In this document: one piece after another, positions 1 to 6,935 of the stretch
Layout: every line of letters starts with the position of its first letter
Position numbering within the stretch: position 1 is the stretch's first letter
Assembly: GCA_031257695.1 (NCBI GenBank)
Contig: JAIROB010000136.1
Coordinates: 1-6,935, forward strand
Origin: Treponema sp.
GTDB taxonomy: Bacteria; Spirochaetota; Spirochaetia; Treponematales; Breznakiellaceae
Length of the DNA: 6,935 nucleotides
Direction of reading: 5' to 3'
The notes under the pieces: generated by a model
Databases searched by the model: none
What the model was told of the DNA's origin: nothing
Seen by the model: only the letters and a program-made list of their open reading frames with translations
Program-made: the position numbers and the translations under genes

Positions 1-1797
<1,797 letters not shown>

Positions 1798-1801
<4 letters not shown>

Positions 1802-2172
1802 TTCGAATAGAGATAATCGCTAACCATTCGGTGGAGGACAACATCCTCGAAGCCCTGGCCGAAGCGCAGGTGGCTAAACATTACACCCGGTATCCCAACG
1901 TCATGGGGGTCGGCAGGTCCGGCCCCAAGATGGGGGACTCCATCTGGCCGGAGGAAAACTTTGCCCTGGTGATCTGGTGCGAAGACGATGAAGGGCGGAT
2001 CATAGAGCGGGCGGTCGCGGGCGTTAAGCAGCGGTTCCCCGACGAGGGCATAAAGATCTTCGGGCTCCGCGACGGCCCGCCCCGGGAAGTTCCGCCGGCC
2101 CCGGAGCAAAAACCGGAACCGGCGGAAGCCGCAAACATGGACGGCCTTTCAGGATTGGCCGGACTGGAGTAG
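1798..2172 (+). CDS. Small PII-like (GlnB/CutA-fold) protein coupled to RND pump
   Basis: A 124-residue soluble protein. Residues 1-92 resemble small PII-like proteins: strand 1 (IRIEIIANHSV), a helix (EDNILEALAEA), a glycine-rich T-loop-like segment (GVGRSGPKMGDSIWPEEN, about 37-54), strand ALVIWC, a second helix and a last strand GIKIF. This is the beta-alpha-beta order of the GlnB/CutA superfamily, but the loop is shorter than the classical T-loop and the uridylylation-loop consensus is not visible, so it is not a standard nitrogen regulator. Residues 93-124 form a Pro/Glu/Ala-rich, probably disordered tail ending LSGLAGLE. The ATG overlaps the RND stop and has GGAGG 7 bases upstream. PII-like proteins encoded beside RND pumps are known (for example the DUF3240 family next to CusA-type pumps), so a regulatory or sensing role on the pump is plausible. 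Ligand unknown. The fold call rests on pattern reading alone. Confidence 0.7.
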
Positions 2173-2841
2173 CGCGGCGGAATCCCTCAGATCCTGAAGC
2201 CGCGCCGCAATTTCCGGGTCGTAGCGTAATTCCAGGAATTTCTCCAGGAATGCTGCGGCCCGGTCTTTGTCGCCGGTAAAGTACTGGCACAGATCCGCGA
2301 TGAACAAACATATATAGGGCGCGTTCCCTTCCGTTTCCTCAAGGTTAAGGAGTATGGCCAGCGCTTCGTCGTGTTCCCCGCGGCGAAACGCCAGCGCCGC
2401 CCGCAGGTAGCGCAGGGGGGAATAATCCGCTCCCAGGGCTTCGGCCCTGGCTAAAAACGAGGCCGAGAGCGCCCAGTCCCCTTCCTTCAGCGCCTGTTCC
2501 GCGCCGCTTAAAAGCTGATCCCGGTGGCTCATGCTCAGGTACAGCACGCTTTTAGGGTCCGTATAGCATATATCCAGCGCCGCCTCCTCATAGTTGTCTT
2601 TGAGGGCCTTTATTTGGTAATTCCTGCCGGTCTTTAAGTCCGCCAGGGCAAAATGGCCGTGAATATCGCTGAGGGCCTTTAATTTGCCGTTCACATAGAG
2701 CCTGACTTCCTTGACTGGCCTGTTGTCCCTGTCGTAGATCATGCCGTATAGCCCCTGGCTGGTTTTTCGTATCACCGGGTTTGAAGCGCAGGACAGCAAT
2801 GCCGCGGCGGCGAATCCCAAAAATAAAATACGCGCTTTCAT
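2149..2841 (-). CDS. Lipoprotein with CarboxypepD_reg-like and TPR-like regions, end of T2SS operon
   Basis: A predicted 230-residue lipoprotein of unknown function. The N-terminus MKARILFLG... has a short basic n-region, a hydrophobic core and a lipobox LLSC with lipidated Cys18; the next residue is Ala, which does not suggest inner-membrane retention by the E. coli Asp+2 rule (that rule may not hold here). Residues about 31-85 (GMIYDRDNRPVKEVRLYVNG, then DIHGHFALADL) look like a carboxypeptidase-regulatory/transthyretin-like beta domain. Residues about 108-225 are alanine-rich helical repeats resembling TPRs (ALKEGDWALSASFLARAEAL, then AFRRGEHDEALAILLNLEE). The ATG at 2841 was chosen over an in-frame ATG at 2883 because it gives the signal peptide directly and has AGGAGG 7 bases upstream. 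It starts 1 base after the gspC-like stop, so it belongs to the same operon and may serve the T2SS, for example as an outer-membrane assembly factor. Its 3' end overlaps the convergent PII-like gene by 24 bases. Confidence 0.8.
   Translation of the reverse strand: MKARILFLGFAAAALLSCASNPVIRKTSQGLYGMIYDRDNRPVKEVRLYVNGKLKALSDIHGHFALADLKTGRNYQIKALKDNYEEAALDICYTDPKSVLYLSMSHRDQLLSGAEQALKEGDWALSASFLARAEALGADYSPLRYLRAALAFRRGEHDEALAILLNLEETEGNAPYICLFIADLCQYFTGDKDRAAAFLEKFLELRYDPEIAARLQDLRDSAALLQSGQS
2172..2205. terminator. Weak stem-loop at the convergent junction, possible terminator
   Basis: GCGCGGC (2172-2178) can pair with GCCGCGC (2199-2205), with a further TCAG/CTGA pairing inside (2187-2190 with 2194-2197). 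It begins at the stop of the PII-like gene. There is only a TTT shortly after it on the plus strand and no proper U-tract, and the bases also encode the C-terminus of the minus-strand lipoprotein. It may be chance in GC-rich coding DNA. Confidence 0.25.
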
Positions 2842-2842
2842 G

Positions 2843-3334
2843 TTACTTCCTCCTGATAAAATAAGATGCGCCTTCGATTTCAACCACGCAGTGTTCCTCG
2901 TTGATTGACGCCAGGCTTGCGTTAATGGAAAGGATCCTGCCGCTTGTCTCTTCCTTTACATAGATCCATTCCCGGTCATCGGATTCCCGGATTGACCCAA
3001 GGTAGCTGAATTTCCCCTCCCCCGGAACCGGCCGGGTCTGGGGAGCGTCTTCCCGCGGTTCCTCCCCCGGAAGGGCTTTGTTCGGGGCCCTGAACGCCCG
3101 CGCCAGGGTTTCCGCTCCGATCGGCGGAAGCGCCCGGTCAGGGAGCTTTCCGGCTTCGGCGGGCCCCTCCGGGTTGAAGGCCGGGGCCGGAATCTCCGTG
3201 AGGCCCTGCGGCGCCCGGGCCGATTCCCGGAAGCCGGAGGCGTTGTTTTGGGACAAAAACAAGCGGGCGCCCAGGGGAAACAGGGGAATTCCCAGGGCCG
3301 CTATAATTTTGACGGTCAGTAGTTTATTGTACAT
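2843..3334 (-). CDS. gspC: GspC/PilP-like T2SS inner-membrane protein
   Basis: A 163-residue bitopic membrane protein. In T2SS, GspC links the inner-membrane platform (L, M) to the secretin GspD through its periplasmic HR domain. Here residues 6-28 are a transmembrane segment after a short basic start, 30-106 are a Pro/Ala/Glu-rich linker, and 107-163 form a small all-beta domain (KFSYLGSIRESDDREWIYV, then GRILSINASLASINEEHCVV) with the F-x-x-L-G-x-I opening and the pattern of spaced beta strands seen in GspC HR and PilP domains. It ends directly after this domain: there is no PDZ or coiled-coil region as in the roughly 270-residue enterobacterial GspC, so it is closer to PilP in design. The ATG at 3334 has GAGG 7 bases upstream and overlaps the gspM stop by 11 bases. 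Assignment rests on topology, domain pattern and neighbours; sequence identity to GspC is weak. Confidence 0.65.
   Translation of the reverse strand: MYNKLLTVKIIAALGIPLFPLGARLFLSQNNASGFRESARAPQGLTEIPAPAFNPEGPAEAGKLPDRALPPIGAETLARAFRAPNKALPGEEPREDAPQTRPVPGEGKFSYLGSIRESDDREWIYVKEETSGRILSINASLASINEEHCVVEIEGASYFIRRK
2849..2854 (-). promoter_or_regulatory. Ribosome binding site fixing the lipoprotein start
   Basis: A perfect AGGAGG on the minus strand, 7 bases before the ATG at 2841 and inside the last codons of the gspC-like gene. It decides between that ATG and the in-frame ATG at 2883, which would place 14 extra residues before the signal peptide. Confidence 0.8.
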
Positions 3335-3824
3335 GGCTGAACCTCACCGTAACGTCTATGCCGGAAGAACGGGCATCCGGTTTAATGCTGATATAGTTCA
3401 GGGGAAGGGGAAGATCCGCCGCCCCCTGCAAAAACCTGAGAAAATTAACGGGGGTACTTGAAAGGACAAATTCCGTGGCCGCGGTCCCCCCCGCGGACAG
3501 GGTCCTGATCCCTTCCACAGCGACGGCATGGGAGCGCAGCGCGTTTCGGATCATGCCGGAGGGATCCTGGGGATTCCTCTGAACCGCGGCGCGCGGCGCG
3601 CCCTCCGGCGCTTCCGGGCTTCGCAGTTCCGCCAGGCGATCCTCCAGCCGGGAAAGGTAGCCGGGCGGAAGGGGCAGGGCGCTGTCGAGCGCCTCCCGGC
3701 AGCGTTCTATGGACTCCCTGCAGCCGCGGATCTCCCGAATATATCCCGCCGCCCGGAACATACATACCGCGCCGAGCGCCAGGCAGCAAAGGCGCCCCGC
3801 GAGGCGGCGTTTATTGTTATTCAT
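3324..3824 (-). CDS. gspM: GspM/PilO-like T2SS platform protein
   Basis: A 166-residue bitopic protein that would partner GspL in the T2SS inner-membrane platform. After a basic N-terminus (NNNKRR) residues 8-27 form the membrane anchor; 28-68 is a charged, Arg/Glu-rich helix typical of the GspM/PilO coiled coil (ESIERCREALDSAL, SRLEDRLAELRS); 69-88 is a Pro-rich linker; 89-165 fit the small ferredoxin-like periplasmic domain (IRNALRSHAVAVEGIRTL, EFVLSSTPVNFLRFLQ, NYISIKPD, then GIDVTVRFSHVQ as the final strand). Start ATG at 3824 overlaps the gspL stop by 8 bases (ATGAATAA); GGAGG lies 10 bases upstream, a slightly long spacing that fits coupled re-initiation. GspM proteins are poorly conserved in sequence, so the call leans on domain layout and its place directly after gspL. 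Confidence 0.75.
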   Translation of the reverse strand: MNNNKRRLAGRLCCLALGAVCMFRAAGYIREIRGCRESIERCREALDSALPLPPGYLSRLEDRLAELRSPEAPEGAPRAAVQRNPQDPSGMIRNALRSHAVAVEGIRTLSAGGTAATEFVLSSTPVNFLRFLQGAADLPLPLNYISIKPDARSSGIDVTVRFSHVQ

Positions 3825-4914
3825 GCCTTTCCGCCCTCCCCGAAATGAGGAACTGATCCCCGGCGATGGGCGAATTTACGGCCCGGCGGAGGGACAGTTC
3901 GCTGAAACGCCCCGAGGTTTGCAGCGATTGTAACACTCCGATGGCGTCCGCCCCCTCGGCCTCAAGATCGAAATTTTCGCCCTGGATGACCAGGGATCTT
4001 ATCCAGCCCCCGGACAGGCAGCGCTGGAGCGCGGCAATAATGCCGTAGGGATCGGTCCTTCCGCGCTGATTCGCCTCCGCGCCGCCTGCCAGTAGTTCCG
4101 CGATCTCCCCTTCCAGCGCCCTCGCCCTGTCCAGGGCCTGCCCCTGTTCCCTTTCCTGTGTTTCTATGCGGGAGAGTTCCAGCTTGGTCCGCCCCGCGAC
4201 GATATGCAGGGAAAGCAGCAGGGATACGCAGTTGAGGAGCAGCAGCGCCCCGGCGCCGCTTTTTTGCAGCGCCAGGGAACGGCCCCGGGAGCCCTTAAAA
4301 ATACCCAGGCGTTTCAACTTTCCCTTTAAGGCAGTTTCATTGATGTCAAGCGTTTTAAGGGGGTTAAAAAACTGGAGGAGTAGTTTTTCTGTTTTTTCAT
4401 TCCCCTCATCCGGCGATCCCGCGCGGATAAACAGCGCCGCCGCCGGGCCGGAGCCGCCGCTGTTCACAAACGAAGTGATAAACGGCAGCCCCGGGGAAGG
4501 GGCGGGGCACGAGCCGTAGCGGAGGATACGGGCGCCGTCAAAAACCGCAGCCTCCGCCCATTCCTCTGTGGCGATGACGCAGAAGGCGGATCTAAGGCCC
4601 GCCCCGCTCATGGCCAGGCGCATAAGGGCTGTTCCAGGAATAAGGGGGCGCTGTAAGCCGCGGTACAGTTCGCCGGTTTGGCGGGAGCTCACATAAACAA
4701 GCGCCGTCTGCGGAGCGTTTTTTTTAGGCCCCGGAAACAGGGTGTAGTCAATCACCGTGTCTTCCGGCGCCCCCGGATACAGCGCCTTGAGCCGGTTCCT
4801 TATCTCCCCCTCAAGAACCTCCTCTTGCATATCCGGCAGTTCCAGCAGGTACACGGGCACTTCCAGGGGGGAAACCAAATACGCCTGGTCGTTAAAAATA
4901 GACAGGGGCGGCAT
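3817..4914 (-). CDS. gspL: GspL-like T2SS platform protein (PilM-PilN-like fusion)
   Basis: A 365-residue inner-membrane protein. GspL recruits the assembly ATPase GspE by its cytoplasmic domain and pairs with GspM in the periplasm. Residues 1 to about 200 form a soluble domain with beta-rich segments (VYLLELPD, DTVIDYTLFPGP, TALVYVSS, EEWAEAAVFDGARILRYG) in the position of the actin-like PilM/GspL fold, though no clear nucleotide-binding motif is visible. A basic stretch (KGKLKRLGIFKGSRGR) precedes the transmembrane helix at about 219-240, followed by a coiled coil (243-275) and a small periplasmic domain (283-363; YGIIAALQRCLSGGWIRSL, DLEAEGADAIGVLQSLQ) matching the PilN/GspL C-terminal pattern. 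ATG at 4914 overlaps the gspK stop as TAATG and has AGGAGG 8 bases upstream. Length is near the usual 380-400 residues. Order K-L-M agrees with canonical T2SS operons. Confidence 0.85.
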   Translation of the reverse strand: MPPLSIFNDQAYLVSPLEVPVYLLELPDMQEEVLEGEIRNRLKALYPGAPEDTVIDYTLFPGPKKNAPQTALVYVSSRQTGELYRGLQRPLIPGTALMRLAMSGAGLRSAFCVIATEEWAEAAVFDGARILRYGSCPAPSPGLPFITSFVNSGGSGPAAALFIRAGSPDEGNEKTEKLLLQFFNPLKTLDINETALKGKLKRLGIFKGSRGRSLALQKSGAGALLLLNCVSLLLSLHIVAGRTKLELSRIETQEREQGQALDRARALEGEIAELLAGGAEANQRGRTDPYGIIAALQRCLSGGWIRSLVIQGENFDLEAEGADAIGVLQSLQTSGRFSELSLRRAVNSPIAGDQFLISGRAERHE

Positions 4915-5945
4915 TATTTATACCTCCTTTCGATTATTGTATATTCCGGCTCCGCTTCAGCCGGAAACGCCCCGGGGGGCAGTCTGCACACCACGGCCCT
5001 GAGGGAAGGGGCCTCCCCCCCTTCCGCGGTTATGGTAATTTCCCAGAACCAGGTTATGGATCCAAAGTAATGGGCAAGCGGGTTCGACTGGCTCATTCCC
5101 AGAATTGAGCGCAGATCCGCGGCGCTTATGCCCTCCTTTTCACGGCGGGACAGTATTTCCGCGAGACCCTCTTCGGGCCGCTTTATTCCGTATTCACCGT
5201 AGGACAGCAGTTCCTCCAGGATAAGGGGGTCCACAAAGTTAATGTTCATAAGCGGCTCCGCGTTGACAAAGGGATACAGTTCAGCCCGGGAAGCGCCGAG
5301 AACCGAAGGCAGGGCTTCCGGCCCCACAATCCGCCCCTCCCTAAGGAGCAGCCGTACTGTTTCACGGAACGCCTCCCCCCGCGCCGGGTCCCCCGTAAGG
5401 GAGGTTCCCAACTGACGCGCCGCAAATTCGTCAATAAGGTTGATGTTTGCCCATCCGTAGGTTGAAAAAAATCTTTTAAATATTCCCTCCTCAAAAAAAT
5501 CCGCAAAACCCTCTCCCGCAAGGCGCAGCCCCGTGTCCTCCCTGAATTGCTGCAGCTCGTCCGCATTCTTCCCCGGGCGGAACAGCAGCTCAAGCCGGGT
5601 TTTCTCGAATATATTTTTTCGCGCAAAATTAAGGTTTATGCGGTCCGAATGCGGATCTATGGCCACCCTGTATCCCTTTGCCCGCCTCCCGTTCCAGAGC
5701 CAGAGGGGATCGCCGGCGTCGTTTACATCCGGGCTTGGATCGGACATGAGGGATACAATTACTTCATCCAACAGGCCGTTCATGGCTTTCCTGATCAGGG
5801 TTTCGTCTTTTTCATGTTTCGCCAGGGATAGCGCCGAAGAAATATGCGCTGCCGCCCCAAGGGCCAGGGCCGAACAAAGGAAAAGGGCAAAAAGAAAAAC
5901 AAGCGACGCATAGCCGGCGTCCCGGGCCTTGGCGGGAACCTTCAT
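4914..5945 (-). CDS. gspK: GspK-like minor pseudopilin
   Basis: A 343-residue minor pseudopilin, the large tip subunit of the T2SS pseudopilus that caps the I-J-K complex. The N-terminus KVPAKARDAG|YASLVFLFAL shows a basic leader, a prepilin peptidase site after Gly11 and a hydrophobic helix. Position +5 of the mature protein is Val, and lack of Glu5 is a hallmark of GspK. The large globular domain contains two NIN-type segments (WANINLIDEFAARQLG about 165-180; LMNINFVDPLILEELL about 232-247), the usual signature of the helix-hairpin-helix/SAM-like repeats of GspK, then the conserved late strand region HYFGSITWFWEITITAE (292-308). Start ATG at 5945 overlaps the gspJ stop as ATGA; GGAGG lies 6 bases upstream. 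Length is typical of GspK (about 320-340). Cys319 is the only cysteine in the globular part. Confidence 0.9.
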   Translation of the reverse strand: MKVPAKARDAGYASLVFLFALFLCSALALGAAAHISSALSLAKHEKDETLIRKAMNGLLDEVIVSLMSDPSPDVNDAGDPLWLWNGRRAKGYRVAIDPHSDRINLNFARKNIFEKTRLELLFRPGKNADELQQFREDTGLRLAGEGFADFFEEGIFKRFFSTYGWANINLIDEFAARQLGTSLTGDPARGEAFRETVRLLLREGRIVGPEALPSVLGASRAELYPFVNAEPLMNINFVDPLILEELLSYGEYGIKRPEEGLAEILSRREKEGISAADLRSILGMSQSNPLAHYFGSITWFWEITITAEGGEAPSLRAVVCRLPPGAFPAEAEPEYTIIERRYK

Positions 5946-6466
5946 GGCGGGCCTCCCGAGGGGGCTCTTGAAACCGGGAGGCTTGAAAAGGCGGACAGGG
6001 TATGGTAGCTGTTCTGTCCCCGGAAATAGGCGACGCCAATGCCGCAGGGGATGTGATCCTCATTCCGCAGCACGGAAAATTCCACCCCGTCAAGGCCGGA
6101 CATGAGCAGTATCCGTTCCTCTTTCTGTTTGTCTGAGGTCTCCATGACAAGCGTCCCCTCCCCGGCAAGGAGCCGCACATAGCCCTCCCGTTCCCCCATA
6201 TACCAGGGGATCCTCACCGACGATTCCCCTGCTTCCGGAATCAGTTTTTCCCAATAAGGAACGGACACCGCCCCTATCCTGCTTCGGATCAGGGAGTCAG
6301 CGCGCAGCAGCCTTATGCCGAAAAGCGCGCTATCCTTCGCTTTTTGCATTGCCCCGGCGGAGGAGGACAGGGAAAGGGCCAGGATGATCATGACAAGGCT
6401 CGTCACCCCCAGGGCGACCAGGGTTTCCATCATGGTGAATCCCCCCTGGGAATCATCGTTCATCAT
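5942..6466 (-). CDS. gspJ: GspJ-like minor pseudopilin
   Basis: A 174-residue prepilin-like protein. The leader MMNDDSQGG is followed by FTMMETLVALGVTSLVM: cleavage after Gly9, Phe at +1 and Glu at +5, a textbook prepilin N-terminus. The helix runs to about residue 55 and the globular domain contains alternating strands (SVRIPWYM, GYVRLLAGEGTLVMET, RILLMSGLDGVEFSVL, GIGVAYF) in the style of GspJ, and the gene lies between the I-like gene and gspK as in canonical operons. I chose the first ATG of an ATG-ATG pair (6466); 6463 is equally possible. A purine-rich AAGGGG lies upstream. Extending further upstream in frame to 6532 would add 22 residues in front of a normal prepilin leader and is rejected. 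The gene overlaps the preceding stop by 14 bases. Assignment to J rather than another minor pseudopilin rests mostly on order and size. Confidence 0.85.
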   Translation of the reverse strand: MMNDDSQGGFTMMETLVALGVTSLVMIILALSLSSSAGAMQKAKDSALFGIRLLRADSLIRSRIGAVSVPYWEKLIPEAGESSVRIPWYMGEREGYVRLLAGEGTLVMETSDKQKEERILLMSGLDGVEFSVLRNEDHIPCGIGVAYFRGQNSYHTLSAFSSLPVSRAPSGGPP

Positions 6467-6674
6467 CTTCCGCCCCTTCAATGAGGAGAGCGGCGCCGCT
6501 GTTCCTTTCCTCAATAATGGCCGCTCCGGCATGAATCACCCTGAAGGAAGATCGCAGGGTTCCCGAGACCGCGCAGGAGAGGAGCAGCAGTATCAGCGCC
6601 GTCGTAAAAAGGCAGATCAGCGCGTCCAGCAGAGCGAAGCCGCGCTCACTCCCAGGAACAGATATCCGCGTCAT
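6453..6674 (-). CDS. Very short minor pseudopilin in the GspI/GspH position
   Basis: A 73-residue protein with a prepilin-like N-terminus: MTRISVPGSERG|FALLDALICLFTTALI, cleavage after Gly12, Phe at +1, and Asp (GAC codon) at +5 where nearly all pseudopilins except GspK carry Glu. The mature product would be only 61 residues: a hydrophobic helix to about residue 38, an amphipathic continuation (LRSSFRVIHAGAAIIEERN) and an acidic end (EGAEDDER). GspI is usually about 120 residues and GspH longer, so the globular beta-sheet part is almost absent. The start at 6674 is supported by AGGAGG 8 bases upstream; it lies within the end of gspG, overlapping by 29 bases. The longer open frame to 6917 is only a shadow of gspG. 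The gene occupies the G-to-J slot where H and I normally lie, so GspI is the most likely identity, but the sequence alone does not prove it. Confidence 0.75.
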   Translation of the reverse strand: MTRISVPGSERGFALLDALICLFTTALILLLLSCAVSGTLRSSFRVIHAGAAIIEERNSGAALLIEGAEDDER

Positions 6675-6935
6675 TGCCTTCTCCTCCTTCGCTTCCGTCG
6701 CCGCCAAAGGAACGGATGCCGTAGGGCATACCGTTGAAACCGGGGATGATATATTCATACCCGTTGCCCCAGGGATCGGCGGGAACAGGCTTGTTGATAT
6801 AGGGCCCGTTCCAGGAGAGCAGGGTGGAATCCTGTTTTTCCCAGAGCGCGTCGAGCCCCTCCAGATCCGAAGGGTAGCGGCCGCAGTCAAAGAAGTATGC
6901 GTCCATGCCAAGGACAAAGGTTTCTATCTGGCTGC
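6646..6935 (-). CDS. gspG: GspG major pseudopilin, C-terminal part (5' partial)
   Basis: The last 95 residues of the major pseudopilin, the subunit that polymerises into the T2SS pseudopilus; the prepilin leader and most of the N-terminal helix lie outside the window. The visible part begins SQIETFVLGMDAYFFDCGRYPSD and contains the GspG signatures in order: helix end with GRYP, GLDAL, GPYI, DPWGNGYEYIIPG, the turn YGIRSFGGDG and the loop EGGEGNDADICSW. The aspartates of the last two elements (visible residues 79, 88 and 90) sit where the family binds the structural calcium ion. Cysteines at visible positions 17 and 92 are unusual, since Asn and a polar residue are typical there. The TGA at 6646 lies inside the next gene's 5' end, an overlap of 29 bases. 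Identification as GspG is very secure. Confidence 0.96.
   Translation of the reverse strand, partial: SQIETFVLGMDAYFFDCGRYPSDLEGLDALWEKQDSTLLSWNGPYINKPVPADPWGNGYEYIIPGFNGMPYGIRSFGGDGSEGGEGNDADICSWE
6683..6688 (-). promoter_or_regulatory. Ribosome binding site fixing the start of the short pseudopilin
   Basis: AGGAGG on the minus strand, 8 bases before the ATG at 6674 and inside gspG. It supports the 73-residue product instead of a longer reading from 6917. Confidence 0.75.

Noticed and set aside
2842..2883. Longer N-terminus of the lipoprotein from the ATG at 2883
   Set aside because: It would put 14 polar residues before a complete signal peptide and overlap the gspC-like gene; the ATG at 2841 has a perfect ribosome binding site.
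3078..3461. 127-codon plus-strand open frame opposite the gspC-like and gspM genes
   Set aside because: Pro/Gly/Arg-rich composition, no family resemblance, and both opposing genes fit the T2SS operon.
3585..3602. GC-rich palindromic run (alternating GCGCGGC units)
   Set aside because: Inside gspM coding sequence and explained by Ala/Arg codons in GC-rich DNA; no sign of an operator or recombination site.
4678..5070. 130-codon plus-strand open frame across the gspL/gspK junction
   Set aside because: Antisense to two well-supported genes, with no domain or convincing start signal.
6315..6737. 140-codon plus-strand open frame opposite gspJ, the short pseudopilin and gspG
   Set aside because: Low-complexity Arg/Gln-rich product expected from antisense reading of these genes.
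6675..6917. 81-codon N-terminal extension of the short pseudopilin
   Set aside because: It lies in an alternative frame of gspG, which is unmistakable; the extension is Ser/Pro/Thr-rich and would bury the prepilin leader inside the protein.

Overview
The window is a fully coding, GC-rich stretch from a diderm (Gram-negative type) bacterium. The envelope type follows from the gene content: an RND efflux pump, a type II secretion system (T2SS) pseudopilus and inner-membrane platform, and a lipoprotein. Taxonomy cannot be fixed from the sequence. My best guess, from recall of similar gene sets and not from any search, is a spirochaete of the Treponema relatives; treat this as low confidence. I found no RNA gene, mobile element, CRISPR array or gene-free stretch of 300 bases.

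Plus strand, 1-2172: the C-terminal half of an HAE1/AcrB-type RND efflux transporter, whose 5' end lies outside the window. It overlaps by an ATGA junction with a small protein that resembles PII-like signalling proteins. The pair looks translationally coupled, which suggests the small protein regulates or senses the state of the pump. The pump carries two glycine-rich segments in its porter domain, one of them a Gly-Gly-Met repeat.

Minus strand, 6935-2149 (transcribed right to left): a tightly packed operon segment that I read as gspG (3' part), a very short gspI/H-like pseudopilin, gspJ, gspK, gspL, gspM, a gspC/pilP-like gene, and a lipoprotein gene. Every gene from gspG to the gspC-like gene overlaps the next by 1 to 29 bases, and the lipoprotein gene starts 1 base after the gspC-like stop. 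GspG is the major pseudopilin; the I-like protein, J and K would form the pseudopilus tip; L and M are the inner-membrane assembly platform; the C-like protein would link platform to outer-membrane secretin. The secretin (D), ATPase (E), platform protein F and prepilin peptidase are not in the window. D, E and F would be expected upstream of gspG, beyond the right edge.

The two transcription units converge and their coding regions overlap by 24 bases (2149-2172), leaving no intergenic terminator. The points most worth following are the 73-residue pseudopilin with Asp in place of Glu5, the terminal lipoprotein as a candidate T2SS accessory or pilotin analogue, and the RND/PII-like pair.
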